A program made the position numbers and the translations under genes. Positions 1-7,505 of a stretch of 64,000 nucleotides of DNA are shown here, piece after piece. The notes under the pieces were generated by a model, which did not search any database, had not been told where the DNA came from, and worked only from the letters and a program-made list of their open reading frames with translations. How positions within the stretch are numbered: the stretch's first letter is position 1; each line of letters starts with the position of its first letter. The DNA is taken from contig NZ_PVMZ01000037.1 in NCBI RefSeq assembly GCF_003001815.1, positions 1 through 64,000 of the forward strand, written 5' to 3'. The stretch is from Actinoplanes italicus (lineage in GTDB: Bacteria > Actinomycetota > Actinomycetes > Mycobacteriales > Micromonosporaceae).

Positions 1-579
1 ACCCTGCTCCCGCACCTGCGCACTCATCGCCGCCCGCACCCGAAACCGCGTCCGCAACACCTCCCGCTGCGACTGATGCCCCAACATCAACAACAGCGCC
101 CGATGATCAGCACTGTCCAGATCGACCGGACCCTCCGCCTCCGGCAGCCACACCTGCACCCCACGCGCCTGCAGCTGTTCAATCACCCGGCGGGCCTCAC
201 CACCGCCGGCGAACGCCCGCTCGAACTCCGCCACCACCACCGCATCAAACCCGCGATCCGACGCCGCTACCGCAGCCAGCAGAGCAGCGGCCGCAGGCCG
301 CTTGTGCCAGGGCAGGCTCCGCGACGCGCCCGAATCGAAGAACTCCACCACGATCCGACCCCGACCCGCGACCACCCGCTGCGCCGACTCCACCTGCCAC
401 GCCCGCGACGACACCGCATCCTGATACTCCGCCGTCGAAATCCGCCCGTAGAACGCGAACCGCAACCCGCCATGAGCCAGCGGTCGCACGCGACCTCGCG
501 CCCGTGGTTTCGACGGGTCGGCCTGTAGCCAAGCGTCGAACGAACCAGCCGATGGAGTCGAAGACAGGGAAGACGGCAT
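1..579 (-). CDS. Large serine recombinase, N-terminal part (runs off left edge)
   Basis: A minus-strand frame open from an ATG at 579 to the edge encodes about 193 residues of a serine site-specific recombinase. The resolvase catalytic signature FAFYGRISTAEYQD is visible; the serine of RIST is the expected nucleophile. Further conserved stretches are DSGASRSLPWHKRP and the helix around QSQREVLRTRFRVRAAM. A GAGGTG ribosome site sits seven bases before the ATG, which fixes the start. The recombinase and zinc-ribbon domains would lie beyond the window. Such proteins integrate and excise phages and genomic islands, so it may mark one border of the defence island. The family is clear; whether the gene is intact cannot be seen. 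Confidence 0.85.
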   Translation of the reverse strand, partial: MPSSLSSTPSAGSFDAWLQADPSKPRARGRVRPLAHGGLRFAFYGRISTAEYQDAVSSRAWQVESAQRVVAGRGRIVVEFFDSGASRSLPWHKRPAAAALLAAVAASDRGFDAVVVAEFERAFAGGGEARRVIEQLQARGVQVWLPEAEGPVDLDSADHRALLLMLGHQSQREVLRTRFRVRAAMSAQVREQG

Positions 580-814
580 CACAGATCACCTCATGCAGAG
601 ACGAACCAGCCACTAACTCATCGATACCCGACTCCACCGACCACCGTCGCCGCCCGATCGAGCAACCTCACCCCCACCACGCTCACCACAAACCACGACA
701 CCACTCCCCCGAGCCAGCCAACCGCCTCGGGGCACCACCATGAGCCGAATCACGCCAACATGTCCGCCAACCAACCTCGGTCGGGCGGAATGCGGCAAAA
801 GAGGGAGCTTGTAT

Positions 815-950
815 GGGCGGTCCCGATGACGCGAAAGGTGAGCGTATACCCGGGTAAAGTTCGCCAGTCGGAAGCGAACGCCAGCCTCCCGGAAAGACCT
901 TAGTAGCTCGTCGACCCGAGCGAGTGCCCTAGCTCGTGGGTCATCGTCAT
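815..950 (+). other. Structured-RNA-like stretch, possibly a group II intron 5' fragment
   Basis: No protein frame fits this stretch. It has runs of short complementary segments, for example a six-base stem GTTCGC (859-864) with GCGAAC (874-879) around a nine-base loop, beginning just after GTGAGCG. The layout resembles from memory the start of bacterial group II introns, but no reverse transcriptase or domain V is seen, so at best this is a remnant next to a transposase fragment. Confidence 0.25.
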
Positions 951-969
951 CCTGGTACAGCGTCCACGC

Positions 970-1306
970 GTTCGGCCCTACCCGGACCTGTCCCCCATGA
1001 CCTGACCGCTCCCCGCAGTCCTGGCATCATCGACGCTCTGACCAGCGCAGACGTCACGACTTTCGCCGATAAGGGCTACCAAGGCGCCTGCGGCAGCGTG
1101 CGCACCCCGTTCAAGCGGCGCCGCTTCCGGCCGACGCTGTCACGCGGGCAGAAGGCGATCAACCGGACGCACGCCAAGATCCGCGCTCGCTGTGAGCGGG
1201 CGATCGCAACGCTCAAGACCTGGAGGATCCTGGCCAGGCTGCGTTGCTGCCCCGCCGCGCGACCGCGATCGTGCGGGACATCCTCGTGCTGCACCATGTC
1301 GAGACC
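970..1306 (+). pseudogene. IS5-family transposase 3' remnant, interrupted by the ISAs1 element
   Basis: A plus-strand fragment reads SALPGPVPHDLTAPRS, GIIDALTSADVTTFADKGYQ and KAINRTHAKIRARCERAIAT, the C-terminal DDE part of an IS5-type transposase. The 5' half is absent. A one-base deletion near 1250 shifts the frame; restoring it gives RRATAIVRDILVLHHVET. The ISAs1 element is inserted here, and the last codons (T, R, stop) lie beyond it at 2685-2693, so the ancestral gene ended HHVETTR-stop. A T-rich end (on the minus strand) around 2698-2716 may be its right terminus. It is not functional. Confidence 0.75.
1297..1306. repeat. Target-site duplication, left copy
   Basis: TGTCGAGACC directly precedes the left inverted repeat of the ISAs1 element and is repeated exactly at 2675-2684 after the right inverted repeat. 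This is a 10-bp target duplication. Confidence 0.9.
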
Positions 1307-2674
1307 CAGGGCTGTTGCGTTCTCGGGGGCGGACGCTCTGAGCTGGGATGATGTCGAGTGATCGGCCTATATGGAGGCGGATGGAGCGGGTGAAGCCCTC
1401 AAGGTGATCATGGAGTTCTTCACGCTGCACGACCACCGAGGACTCCACCCGCCGATGGCATCATCTCTGATCTGCGTACTGACCGTGACAACCCCTGGCA
1501 TCGACACGCCACCCCCGTCGGTCACCGACGGTGAACGCGGCGGGCTCCTGGCCGCCGTGAGCCTGGTCCCGGACCCGCGTAACCCTCGCGGGGTGCGATA
1601 TCCGCTGGCAGCGTTGCTGGCCGTCGCGGTCTGCGCGGTCCTGGCCGGCGCCACCTCCTTCACGGCGATCGCCGACTGGTTGTACGACCTGGACAAGCCG
1701 GATCAGCAACGGCTCGGGTTCGACCGGGGCGTGCCGGCCGGCACCACGGTGTGGCGGCTACTGACCCGCCTTGACGACGTCCTGGTCAGCAGGGTGCTGG
1801 CCGGCTGGCTCCGGGCCCGCACACCGTCACTCGCCGTTCCTCGGCCGTGCCGCTACCGGACCGTGATCGCCGTCGACGGTAAAACGCTGCGGGGTGCCCG
1901 GCTGGCCGACGGCCGTCAGGTGCCCCTGCTGTCCGCGCTGGACACCAGCACCGGCATCGTCCTCGCCCAGGTCACGGTGGACACCAAGAGCAATGAGATC
2001 CCGTCGTTCACCCCATTGCTCGACGCCGTGGAGAACCTGCTGGGCGGCCTTGCTGGGGTGCTGTTCGTCGCCGACGCCCTGCACACCCAGACCGGCCATG
2101 CCGAGCAGATCACCCGCCGCGGAGCGCACCTGTTGCTGCAGGCCAAAGGTAACCAGCCCACCCTTCACGCCCAGCTCAAGGCCGTTCCCTGGGCGCAGAT
2201 CCCGGTCGGTGACCGCACCCGCGACCGTGGTCACGGCCGCAAGGAGACCCGCACGGTCAAGGCCGTCACCCTGCACACCCCGGGCGGGATCGCGTTCCCG
2301 CACGCCCGGCAAGCCGTCCGGATCACCCGGACCCGCACCGTCGAGGGCAAGACCAGCCGGGAGACCGCCTACCTGGTCACGTCCCTGCCCGCTGCCGACG
2401 CTCAGCCCGCTGACCTGCAGAAATGGGCCAGATCGGAGTGGCTGATCGAGAACCAGATCCACCATGTCAGAGATGTCACATTCCGTGAGGATCTTCATCA
2501 GGCCCGGACCGGCACCGGACCCGCCGTCATGGCAACCCTACGTAACACCGCGATCGGCTGGCACCGCATCAACGGCGAAACCAACATCGCCCGCGCCAAC
2601 CGACGCGCCGACCGCCGTTCAAACGACCTCATCACGGCCGTGACCAGCAACTACCCGAACACGCAATAGCCCTG
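1307..2674 (+). mobile_element. Complete ISAs1-family insertion sequence
   Basis: The element is bounded by imperfect terminal inverted repeats. The left end starts CAGGGCTGTTGCGT at 1307; the reverse complement of the right end starts CAGGGCTATTGCGT at 2674. About 18 of the first 21 positions match. Perfect 10-bp direct repeats flank it, and it holds one intact transposase gene whose stop lies inside the right repeat. It sits inside an older IS5-type transposase, a nested insertion. Intact ends, intact ORF and an unmutated target duplication suggest recent arrival. Confidence 0.9.
1455..2669 (+). CDS. ISAs1-family transposase
   Basis: A protein of about 404 residues from the ATG at 1455; an in-frame start at 1371 would add 28 unlikely residues. 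Family landmarks are the N-terminal region DPRNPRGVRYPLAALLAVAV (an H-repeat-associated N-terminal domain), then VIAVDGKTLRG with a catalytic aspartate, FVADALHTQ with the second acidic residue, LLLQAKGNQPTL, and a C-terminal IENQIHHVRDVTFREDLHQA with the glutamate region. It would catalyse transposition of the surrounding element. No frameshift is seen, so it may be active. Confidence 0.9.
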   Translation: MASSLICVLTVTTPGIDTPPPSVTDGERGGLLAAVSLVPDPRNPRGVRYPLAALLAVAVCAVLAGATSFTAIADWLYDLDKPDQQRLGFDRGVPAGTTVWRLLTRLDDVLVSRVLAGWLRARTPSLAVPRPCRYRTVIAVDGKTLRGARLADGRQVPLLSALDTSTGIVLAQVTVDTKSNEIPSFTPLLDAVENLLGGLAGVLFVADALHTQTGHAEQITRRGAHLLLQAKGNQPTLHAQLKAVPWAQIPVGDRTRDRGHGRKETRTVKAVTLHTPGGIAFPHARQAVRITRTRTVEGKTSRETAYLVTSLPAADAQPADLQKWARSEWLIENQIHHVRDVTFREDLHQARTGTGPAVMATLRNTAIGWHRINGETNIARANRRADRRSNDLITAVTSNYPNTQ

Positions 2675-2684
2675 TGTCGAGACC
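2675..2684. repeat. Target-site duplication, right copy
   Basis: An exact copy of the 10-bp TGTCGAGACC found at 1297-1306, directly outside the right inverted repeat of the ISAs1 element. Confidence 0.9.
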
Positions 2685-2724
2685 ACCCGCTAGGCAGGAT
2701 GAAAAAGGCTCAGTAAGCGAGGCC

Positions 2725-5700
2725 CTATTGCGGTCCTAAAACACGGATAGGCTGCTGCAGCGCAAGCAATAGCACCTTGCAACTGAAACGCATGAGCCCA
2801 TTCTCCGGGTCACCAAGCCGCTGCGCCAAGGCGTTGGCGTCGTTGCTGGACAATAGGTGATGATTGCCGGGAAGTAACGCCCAACGCCGGAGGCGGCCAA
2901 TCCGGCCGTCGCGCAGTAGTGCCCCGAACGCCACACCAGCAGCCCTCCGATCGATGGCATCAAGCTGGGTAATCGCTTCCATACGGGTGGATGCTTCCGC
3001 TGCACTCGTCGCAATCGGTTCGAGGACGGACCGGGCGTCGTCGGCGGGCAGCACCGGTGCGGTCGTGATACGCAGTGCCTCCGGCGTGTTTTTCGCTCGT
3101 GCCAGCCCGGCGAGGTCTGCTTGCAGATCCGTTGACATCCACTCGGCCTCCCCGAAATACAAGCCCATCTGGAGGTTAACGAGAGTGCGGCTTGCCTCGA
3201 CCCTTACCTCAGTAGGCGCCTGTTTGTCTGCCATGAGCTCGCTGAGCAGATCCGTGTTGTTAAGTAGCCTCAGCGCCTCGGTTGCGGCCTCCAACCGCAC
3301 CCCCGGCGACGTGTCGGCTCGGGCAAGCCGGTAAAGTACCTGGCGCCCTATCGGCGACTCGACGGTGATAAGACCGGACGCGGCTCGAACTCGATGTGAC
3401 GGATCACATTGTGGGTCATCTGCGATGTGCTGTAGCCATGTCACGCCGCGGGTGTCGGCCATCAGCCCTAGCGCGACCGCCGCATAGATGGATTCGATTG
3501 AAGACTTCGCTCGCAGCATGCGCCTATATAGCCATCTCCGGGAAGAGTCGTCCCCGTTAGCGGCAAGCAGGTACCGGTACTCCATTCGCTGACCGAACGA
3601 CCAACGGCTTCGTCTGATCAAGACGGACAGCCGCTGCATCGCTTCAACTTGTCCAGTGCGGAGCAGGCCGGCTAATGCTTCTGCCTCCAAGACCGGGTCG
3701 AGGTGGCCGTCGAGCAGCCAGGTCAGCGCCTCTGGGCGGCCGAGCGCGGCAAGGCGCCGGGCCGCAGCGAGCCGGACATGGGCCTGGCCGGGCTGACGGG
3801 ACAGGCGGGTAAGTGGCGCCAAGTCGCCGAGGTCGGCACAACGTGCCGCAGCGGTATACGCCATAGGGTACGAGGGGTAGGTGTCAACGATCGCAGTGAG
3901 GGCGGTGGCCGCCGCCGGATCGCGTCGGTCGAACAGGGCGACCGCGGCGGCGTATGTCGCCGCTGCGGTACCGGCGCCCGCGGTTCCGAGTTCGCGGAGT
4001 CGGCCTGGATCACCCACATCGGCGAGTGCGCTGGCAAGACGTACCCGATGATGAGGATTTACGTCTGTCGCTTCTGCCATCGCGCGCAGCGCGCCGAGAT
4101 CCCCACCCTCGGCGAGTTGGACGGCCGCTGCCGTCCGATCTGCCTCGCTGGCGCGGGCGTCAGCGAGGCGCTGAATCAGTGCCTGCCGGGCCAGCACGCC
4201 TAACGGCTGTCGCGGAATGGAAAGATGAATGTCGAGCAAGTCGGGGGCCTTCAGCCCGGCGCGATCCCGCAACGCGTCGGCGATCCAGGCATGGACAACC
4301 TCATCGGAACTCCCCGCAATGGTACGTAGCAGTTCGTGGCCGGTTGTTGGATCGACATCGGCGACTCGGTCGGCGACCAGCGCACGCGCCCAGGCGGACA
4401 CTGCCGGGTCTGAGGCAAGTCGGCACATCCCTTGAAGCACGTCGGCGTCGAGACTGAGTTCACCGAGGATGCGCAGGGCCTCTGGGGCCTGCTCGGACTC
4501 TCGCTCGACGTGTCGAAGCAAGCGCCGGACGATGTGGTCGCGAGTCCGTGAGGAGACAACAACACCGTCGGCGAGTAGGTCGCCGGCGGCGACCGGTTCG
4601 TCACGACCGAGCAGATCGTTGACCAAGGCATCGGCGTCAGACCGGCGGGCCAAAGTGAAAGCAGCTCGAGCTCGGGTGACCGGGTTGATCGCCTCATTCA
4701 TCCACGCTTCCTCATCGAACTCAATGCCCGCAGCGTCATTGTTCTCGGTCGAGAGAAACTCGGCGAAGCTTCGGTGGACGAAGACCACCCGGTCTCGACG
4801 CAGTGTGCACACACCCGTCGCCAGGAGCAGGTCCCGCAGCAGGCGGTCGCCGTCCGGGGCGATCCGGGTCAGGTCGTTCGGGCCGTTCGCCCGGATCCAG
4901 CCAGCGGCGATCTCGGTCAGGCGTACATTAGGGTCCGCGAGCCAGGCGACGCCGCAGGCGCTCAGCAGGCCACCGACATGTCGGTGAATATCGGAACAGA
5001 GCCAGTCGGCCGCCTCCTTGCCCGAGGTTCCTCGCGACAGTAGGTCCGGTTCGATTGCCTCCCGGAAGCGTTCCAGCGACTGCCGTCCGTCAAGGAGATG
5101 ATCGACAAACCTGCGATACAGGGATGCCCGGCTCGAGGGCAGCTTTCGATCATCGGTGTGCTCATAGACGATGGCTGCGATTGTGGCCAGCAACGGCACA
5201 CGTACCACCGGGCCAAGCCTGGCTCCAGCCAGGCGAGCGAGGAAGCGGTCCGCAGTTTCATCTGCGCGGCGCCGGTCGTCAGGAAACCGGGCTGTGAACC
5301 ATCGGTGGGCGAACTCGTCAAGTTCTCGACGATCGAAGTTGCGCAGGTCGTAGGCGCCAACGGTCGACCCGCTGAGCTCGGCAAGCTCTGGCCCAGCTAA
5401 CGGACGCGAGGTAACCAGAATCCGGTAAGGACCTACGCCGACAAGGAGATCACGAATACGCCAAAGTGCATCGGAGCGTTCTCGTGCGGAGACGACCTCG
5501 TCCAGCCCATCAATCAGGACTCGCCAGTAGTGGCCTCGTCGTGGTGGCCGTTCGAAGATCTCGGCAGGAACGTCGACGCCAAGATCACGATACACCACCT
5601 CGGAAAGAGCCTTGGACAGCGGGCGCCCGGCCAGGTCTGCTGCGGGAAGTATGACAGCGATGTCACCGTCAGCACGGCTGGCCAGGTCACCAGCTACAGC

Positions 5701-6069
5701 TGCAAGAAAGGTGGACTTGCCCGCACCCGCGTCACCGAGCAGCACGGCATGCCTGTGCGCGCTGAGAATCTGGCCCGCCTGGATAGTCCGGGTCTTCTCC
5801 CGCTCCTCCGGGACTCCACCGGCGGTGGCGCGGGGTCGCACATAGAGGTCGGTCAGCGCGGGCACGTGCTCGCCGAAAAAGCGGTAACGATGCCGACCCG
5901 AGTCAGCACGCTGGGCATCCAACAGAGCAACAAGCCGGGGATCACGACGGCGGCGGCGCGCGCCGGTGCGGACGGCGATCCAGAGAGTAAGCAGCGCACA
6001 GACGGCACCCACGATGGACGCAATCTTGTCCCCTGTGTCGAGGAAAGAGCCAAGCTGCGCCATCGGCAT
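2725..6069 (-). CDS. Membrane-anchored NACHT NTPase with C-terminal solenoid (bNACHT-like)
   Basis: About 1,114 residues from the ATG at 6069; the frame stays open upstream to 6234, but that stretch has no family features. Residues 8-34 hold a short motif FLDTGDKIASIVGAV and one membrane helix, followed by an Arg-rich cytoplasmic stretch. The NACHT domain has Walker A GDAGAGKST (about 112-120) and Walker B VLIDGLDEV (about 184-192). The C-terminal half is built of many short helical HEAT-like units. No separate nuclease or TIR effector is visible, so the membrane segment may be the effector or anchor. Bacterial NACHT proteins of this type are known or predicted antiphage sensors; the role here is inferred. 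Confidence 0.8.
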   Translation of the reverse strand: MPMAQLGSFLDTGDKIASIVGAVCALLTLWIAVRTGARRRRRDPRLVALLDAQRADSGRHRYRFFGEHVPALTDLYVRPRATAGGVPEEREKTRTIQAGQILSAHRHAVLLGDAGAGKSTFLAAVAGDLASRADGDIAVILPAADLAGRPLSKALSEVVYRDLGVDVPAEIFERPPRRGHYWRVLIDGLDEVVSARERSDALWRIRDLLVGVGPYRILVTSRPLAGPELAELSGSTVGAYDLRNFDRRELDEFAHRWFTARFPDDRRRADETADRFLARLAGARLGPVVRVPLLATIAAIVYEHTDDRKLPSSRASLYRRFVDHLLDGRQSLERFREAIEPDLLSRGTSGKEAADWLCSDIHRHVGGLLSACGVAWLADPNVRLTEIAAGWIRANGPNDLTRIAPDGDRLLRDLLLATGVCTLRRDRVVFVHRSFAEFLSTENNDAAGIEFDEEAWMNEAINPVTRARAAFTLARRSDADALVNDLLGRDEPVAAGDLLADGVVVSSRTRDHIVRRLLRHVERESEQAPEALRILGELSLDADVLQGMCRLASDPAVSAWARALVADRVADVDPTTGHELLRTIAGSSDEVVHAWIADALRDRAGLKAPDLLDIHLSIPRQPLGVLARQALIQRLADARASEADRTAAAVQLAEGGDLGALRAMAEATDVNPHHRVRLASALADVGDPGRLRELGTAGAGTAAATYAAAVALFDRRDPAAATALTAIVDTYPSYPMAYTAAARCADLGDLAPLTRLSRQPGQAHVRLAAARRLAALGRPEALTWLLDGHLDPVLEAEALAGLLRTGQVEAMQRLSVLIRRSRWSFGQRMEYRYLLAANGDDSSRRWLYRRMLRAKSSIESIYAAVALGLMADTRGVTWLQHIADDPQCDPSHRVRAASGLITVESPIGRQVLYRLARADTSPGVRLEAATEALRLLNNTDLLSELMADKQAPTEVRVEASRTLVNLQMGLYFGEAEWMSTDLQADLAGLARAKNTPEALRITTAPVLPADDARSVLEPIATSAAEASTRMEAITQLDAIDRRAAGVAFGALLRDGRIGRLRRWALLPGNHHLLSSNDANALAQRLGDPENGLMRFSCKVLLLALQQPIRVLGPQ

Positions 6070-6189
6070 CGATGTTAGTTTCAGACCGCTGGAGGGTCGA
6101 GGTGGTACAGGCGGAACTCTACGCATCAATGTCGGCACTCTGTCCGGCGTCGCCCTGGACACCAACGCCCTATTCGCACGCTTTGATGT

Positions 6190-6531
6190 CCCGGAGGCAT
6201 ACTCGAGCCGATTCCCCGAGACGAAACGGCACACATTCTGCGCGAAGCCGGACTACAGGCCGCCGCTGATGCCCTGGCCGGCAGCAACGATCTCGGGACG
6301 TGGCATCGGCCCGCACTCGGGACGCCGCCGAAAATCGCGTCCAACCTTCTTCGCGCTTCGTGGATGCTGTATCAATACGCGGACCTCCTGCGGCGCCGAC
6401 ATCTCGGGCCCTGGCCAGTGGCGACAGGGCCGTCGGGGGGGGCGGCTGATCAGCTGTTGACCTCCGCGTGTCGCCACTGCGCCATGACGACCAGCACGGA
6501 CAGCCCCCACTCGGCCTCGTCGAAGCCGTAG
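6190..6531 (+). pseudogene. Decayed coding fragment upstream of the NACHT gene (copy 1 of a duplicated segment)
   Basis: A plus-strand frame without a credible start reads ILEPIPRDETAHILREAG and later LGTPPKIASNLLRASWMLYQ. The core at 6319-6395 is about 80% identical by hand alignment to 10248-10323, upstream of the other membrane STAND gene. Differences fall almost only on first and third codon positions of this frame (K/E, I/V, S/P, L/I, M/L), which supports former coding on this strand. The protein family is not recognised. It partly overlaps the end of the minus-strand ORF at 6450-6740. Confidence 0.5.
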
Positions 6532-6740
6532 TCGACGATCAGGGTCTGCATGACCAGGTCCTCGTGGTCCTCATCGCTTGCCGGTGCGGAGTCGGCTGTC
6601 TGCTCGATGACGTCCCAGATCGTCGCATAGTCGTCCGGGTGAACTGTGATGCGTGCGCGACGCGCCTCTTGCAGGATCTGCTCGTCGCGATCACTAATTG
6701 CGGCGAACGGTGGAATCCCGAAATCGCTGTCATTGCCCAA
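6450..6740 (-). CDS. Small acidic hypothetical protein
   Basis: A 96-residue ORF, rich in Asp and Glu, without membrane segment or signal peptide. The only in-frame start is a TTG at 6740, preceded by GTGAGG seven bases upstream. It contains the stretch DRDEQILQEARRARITVHPD and a tail YGFDEAEWGLSVLVVMAQWR. It lies between the NACHT gene and the LuxR-type regulator. The family is not recognised, and coding is supported only by the ribosome site and composition. Confidence 0.5.
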   Translation of the reverse strand: MGNDSDFGIPPFAAISDRDEQILQEARRARITVHPDDYATIWDVIEQTADSAPASDEDHEDLVMQTLIVDYGFDEAEWGLSVLVVMAQWRHAEVNS

Positions 6741-6895
6741 CGTCGAGCCTCACTTTCATGCTCATCCTGGTCAACGCTAGGACGGCTTCGGCGTGACAAA
6801 CCATGACGGCGTCGCGGGACTCTCCGACAGCTTGTGGCAGTGTTCTGCCTGGCATCCGCGGGCCGAGATGACCATGTCCTCTTACGCTCATCGCC

Positions 6896-7498
6896 ATGTT
6901 GCTCGCGGTCGTCGATCCACTACCGATGTACTGCCGCGGGATCGCCACGGTGCTGTCCGCCGCCGGCCACATCGTGGAGCAGCCAGGTGAGCCGCTGGCC
7001 TGGGGCCGGCAGGACGACAGGATGATGCTGCTGACGCTGGACGCGGTACCGAGCTGGGATCTGCTTCACCAGCTGGGTTCGGCAGGCGGCGGATGTCCGG
7101 TCATCGCGGTTCTGACCGACGACTCGGTGGCCGCCGGCCTGACGGCGGTGCGCGCCGGCGCGCAGTCCGTGGCCGCCCGGCAGATGGATGAGGCAACGCT
7201 GGTCGCCACCGTCGACGCCACACGCGCCGGGCAGGCCGTGGTGCCAGCTGAGGTGCTGGCTGCTCTGATCGGCGGCGCCGATCCGGAGACCCGCCAGCTG
7301 ACCGCTGACCAGCAACGCTGGTTGCGTCAGCTGGCCGCCGGGATGACGGTGGCGCAGCTCGCGGACCGGGCTGGCTACTCGGAGAGAGCGATGTTCCGGT
7401 TGCTGCAGGCGTTGTACCGCCAGCTCGGCGTCCGCACTCGCATCGAGGCGGTCATCCGTGCCCAGCAACAAGGCTGGCTGCTGCCGACCAGTAGGTAA
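6896..7498 (+). CDS. LuxR/NarL-type regulator with degenerate receiver domain
   Basis: A 200-residue protein. Residues 1-115 resemble a response-regulator receiver (LLAVVDPLPMYCRGIATVL at the start, CPVIAVLTDD and LTAVRAGAQSV later), but the usual Lys near the end of the domain is not seen, so it may not be phosphorylated normally. The C-terminus carries a helix-turn-helix, QLADRAGYSERAMFRLLQAL, followed by the LuxR-type tail YRQLGVRTRIEAVIRAQQQG. It ends eight bases from the convergent STAND-TPR gene, which it could regulate; no sensor kinase is adjacent. Confidence 0.75.
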   Translation: MLLAVVDPLPMYCRGIATVLSAAGHIVEQPGEPLAWGRQDDRMMLLTLDAVPSWDLLHQLGSAGGGCPVIAVLTDDSVAAGLTAVRAGAQSVAARQMDEATLVATVDATRAGQAVVPAEVLAALIGGADPETRQLTADQQRWLRQLAAGMTVAQLADRAGYSERAMFRLLQALYRQLGVRTRIEAVIRAQQQGWLLPTSR

Positions 7499-7505
7499 CC
7501 GGGTC

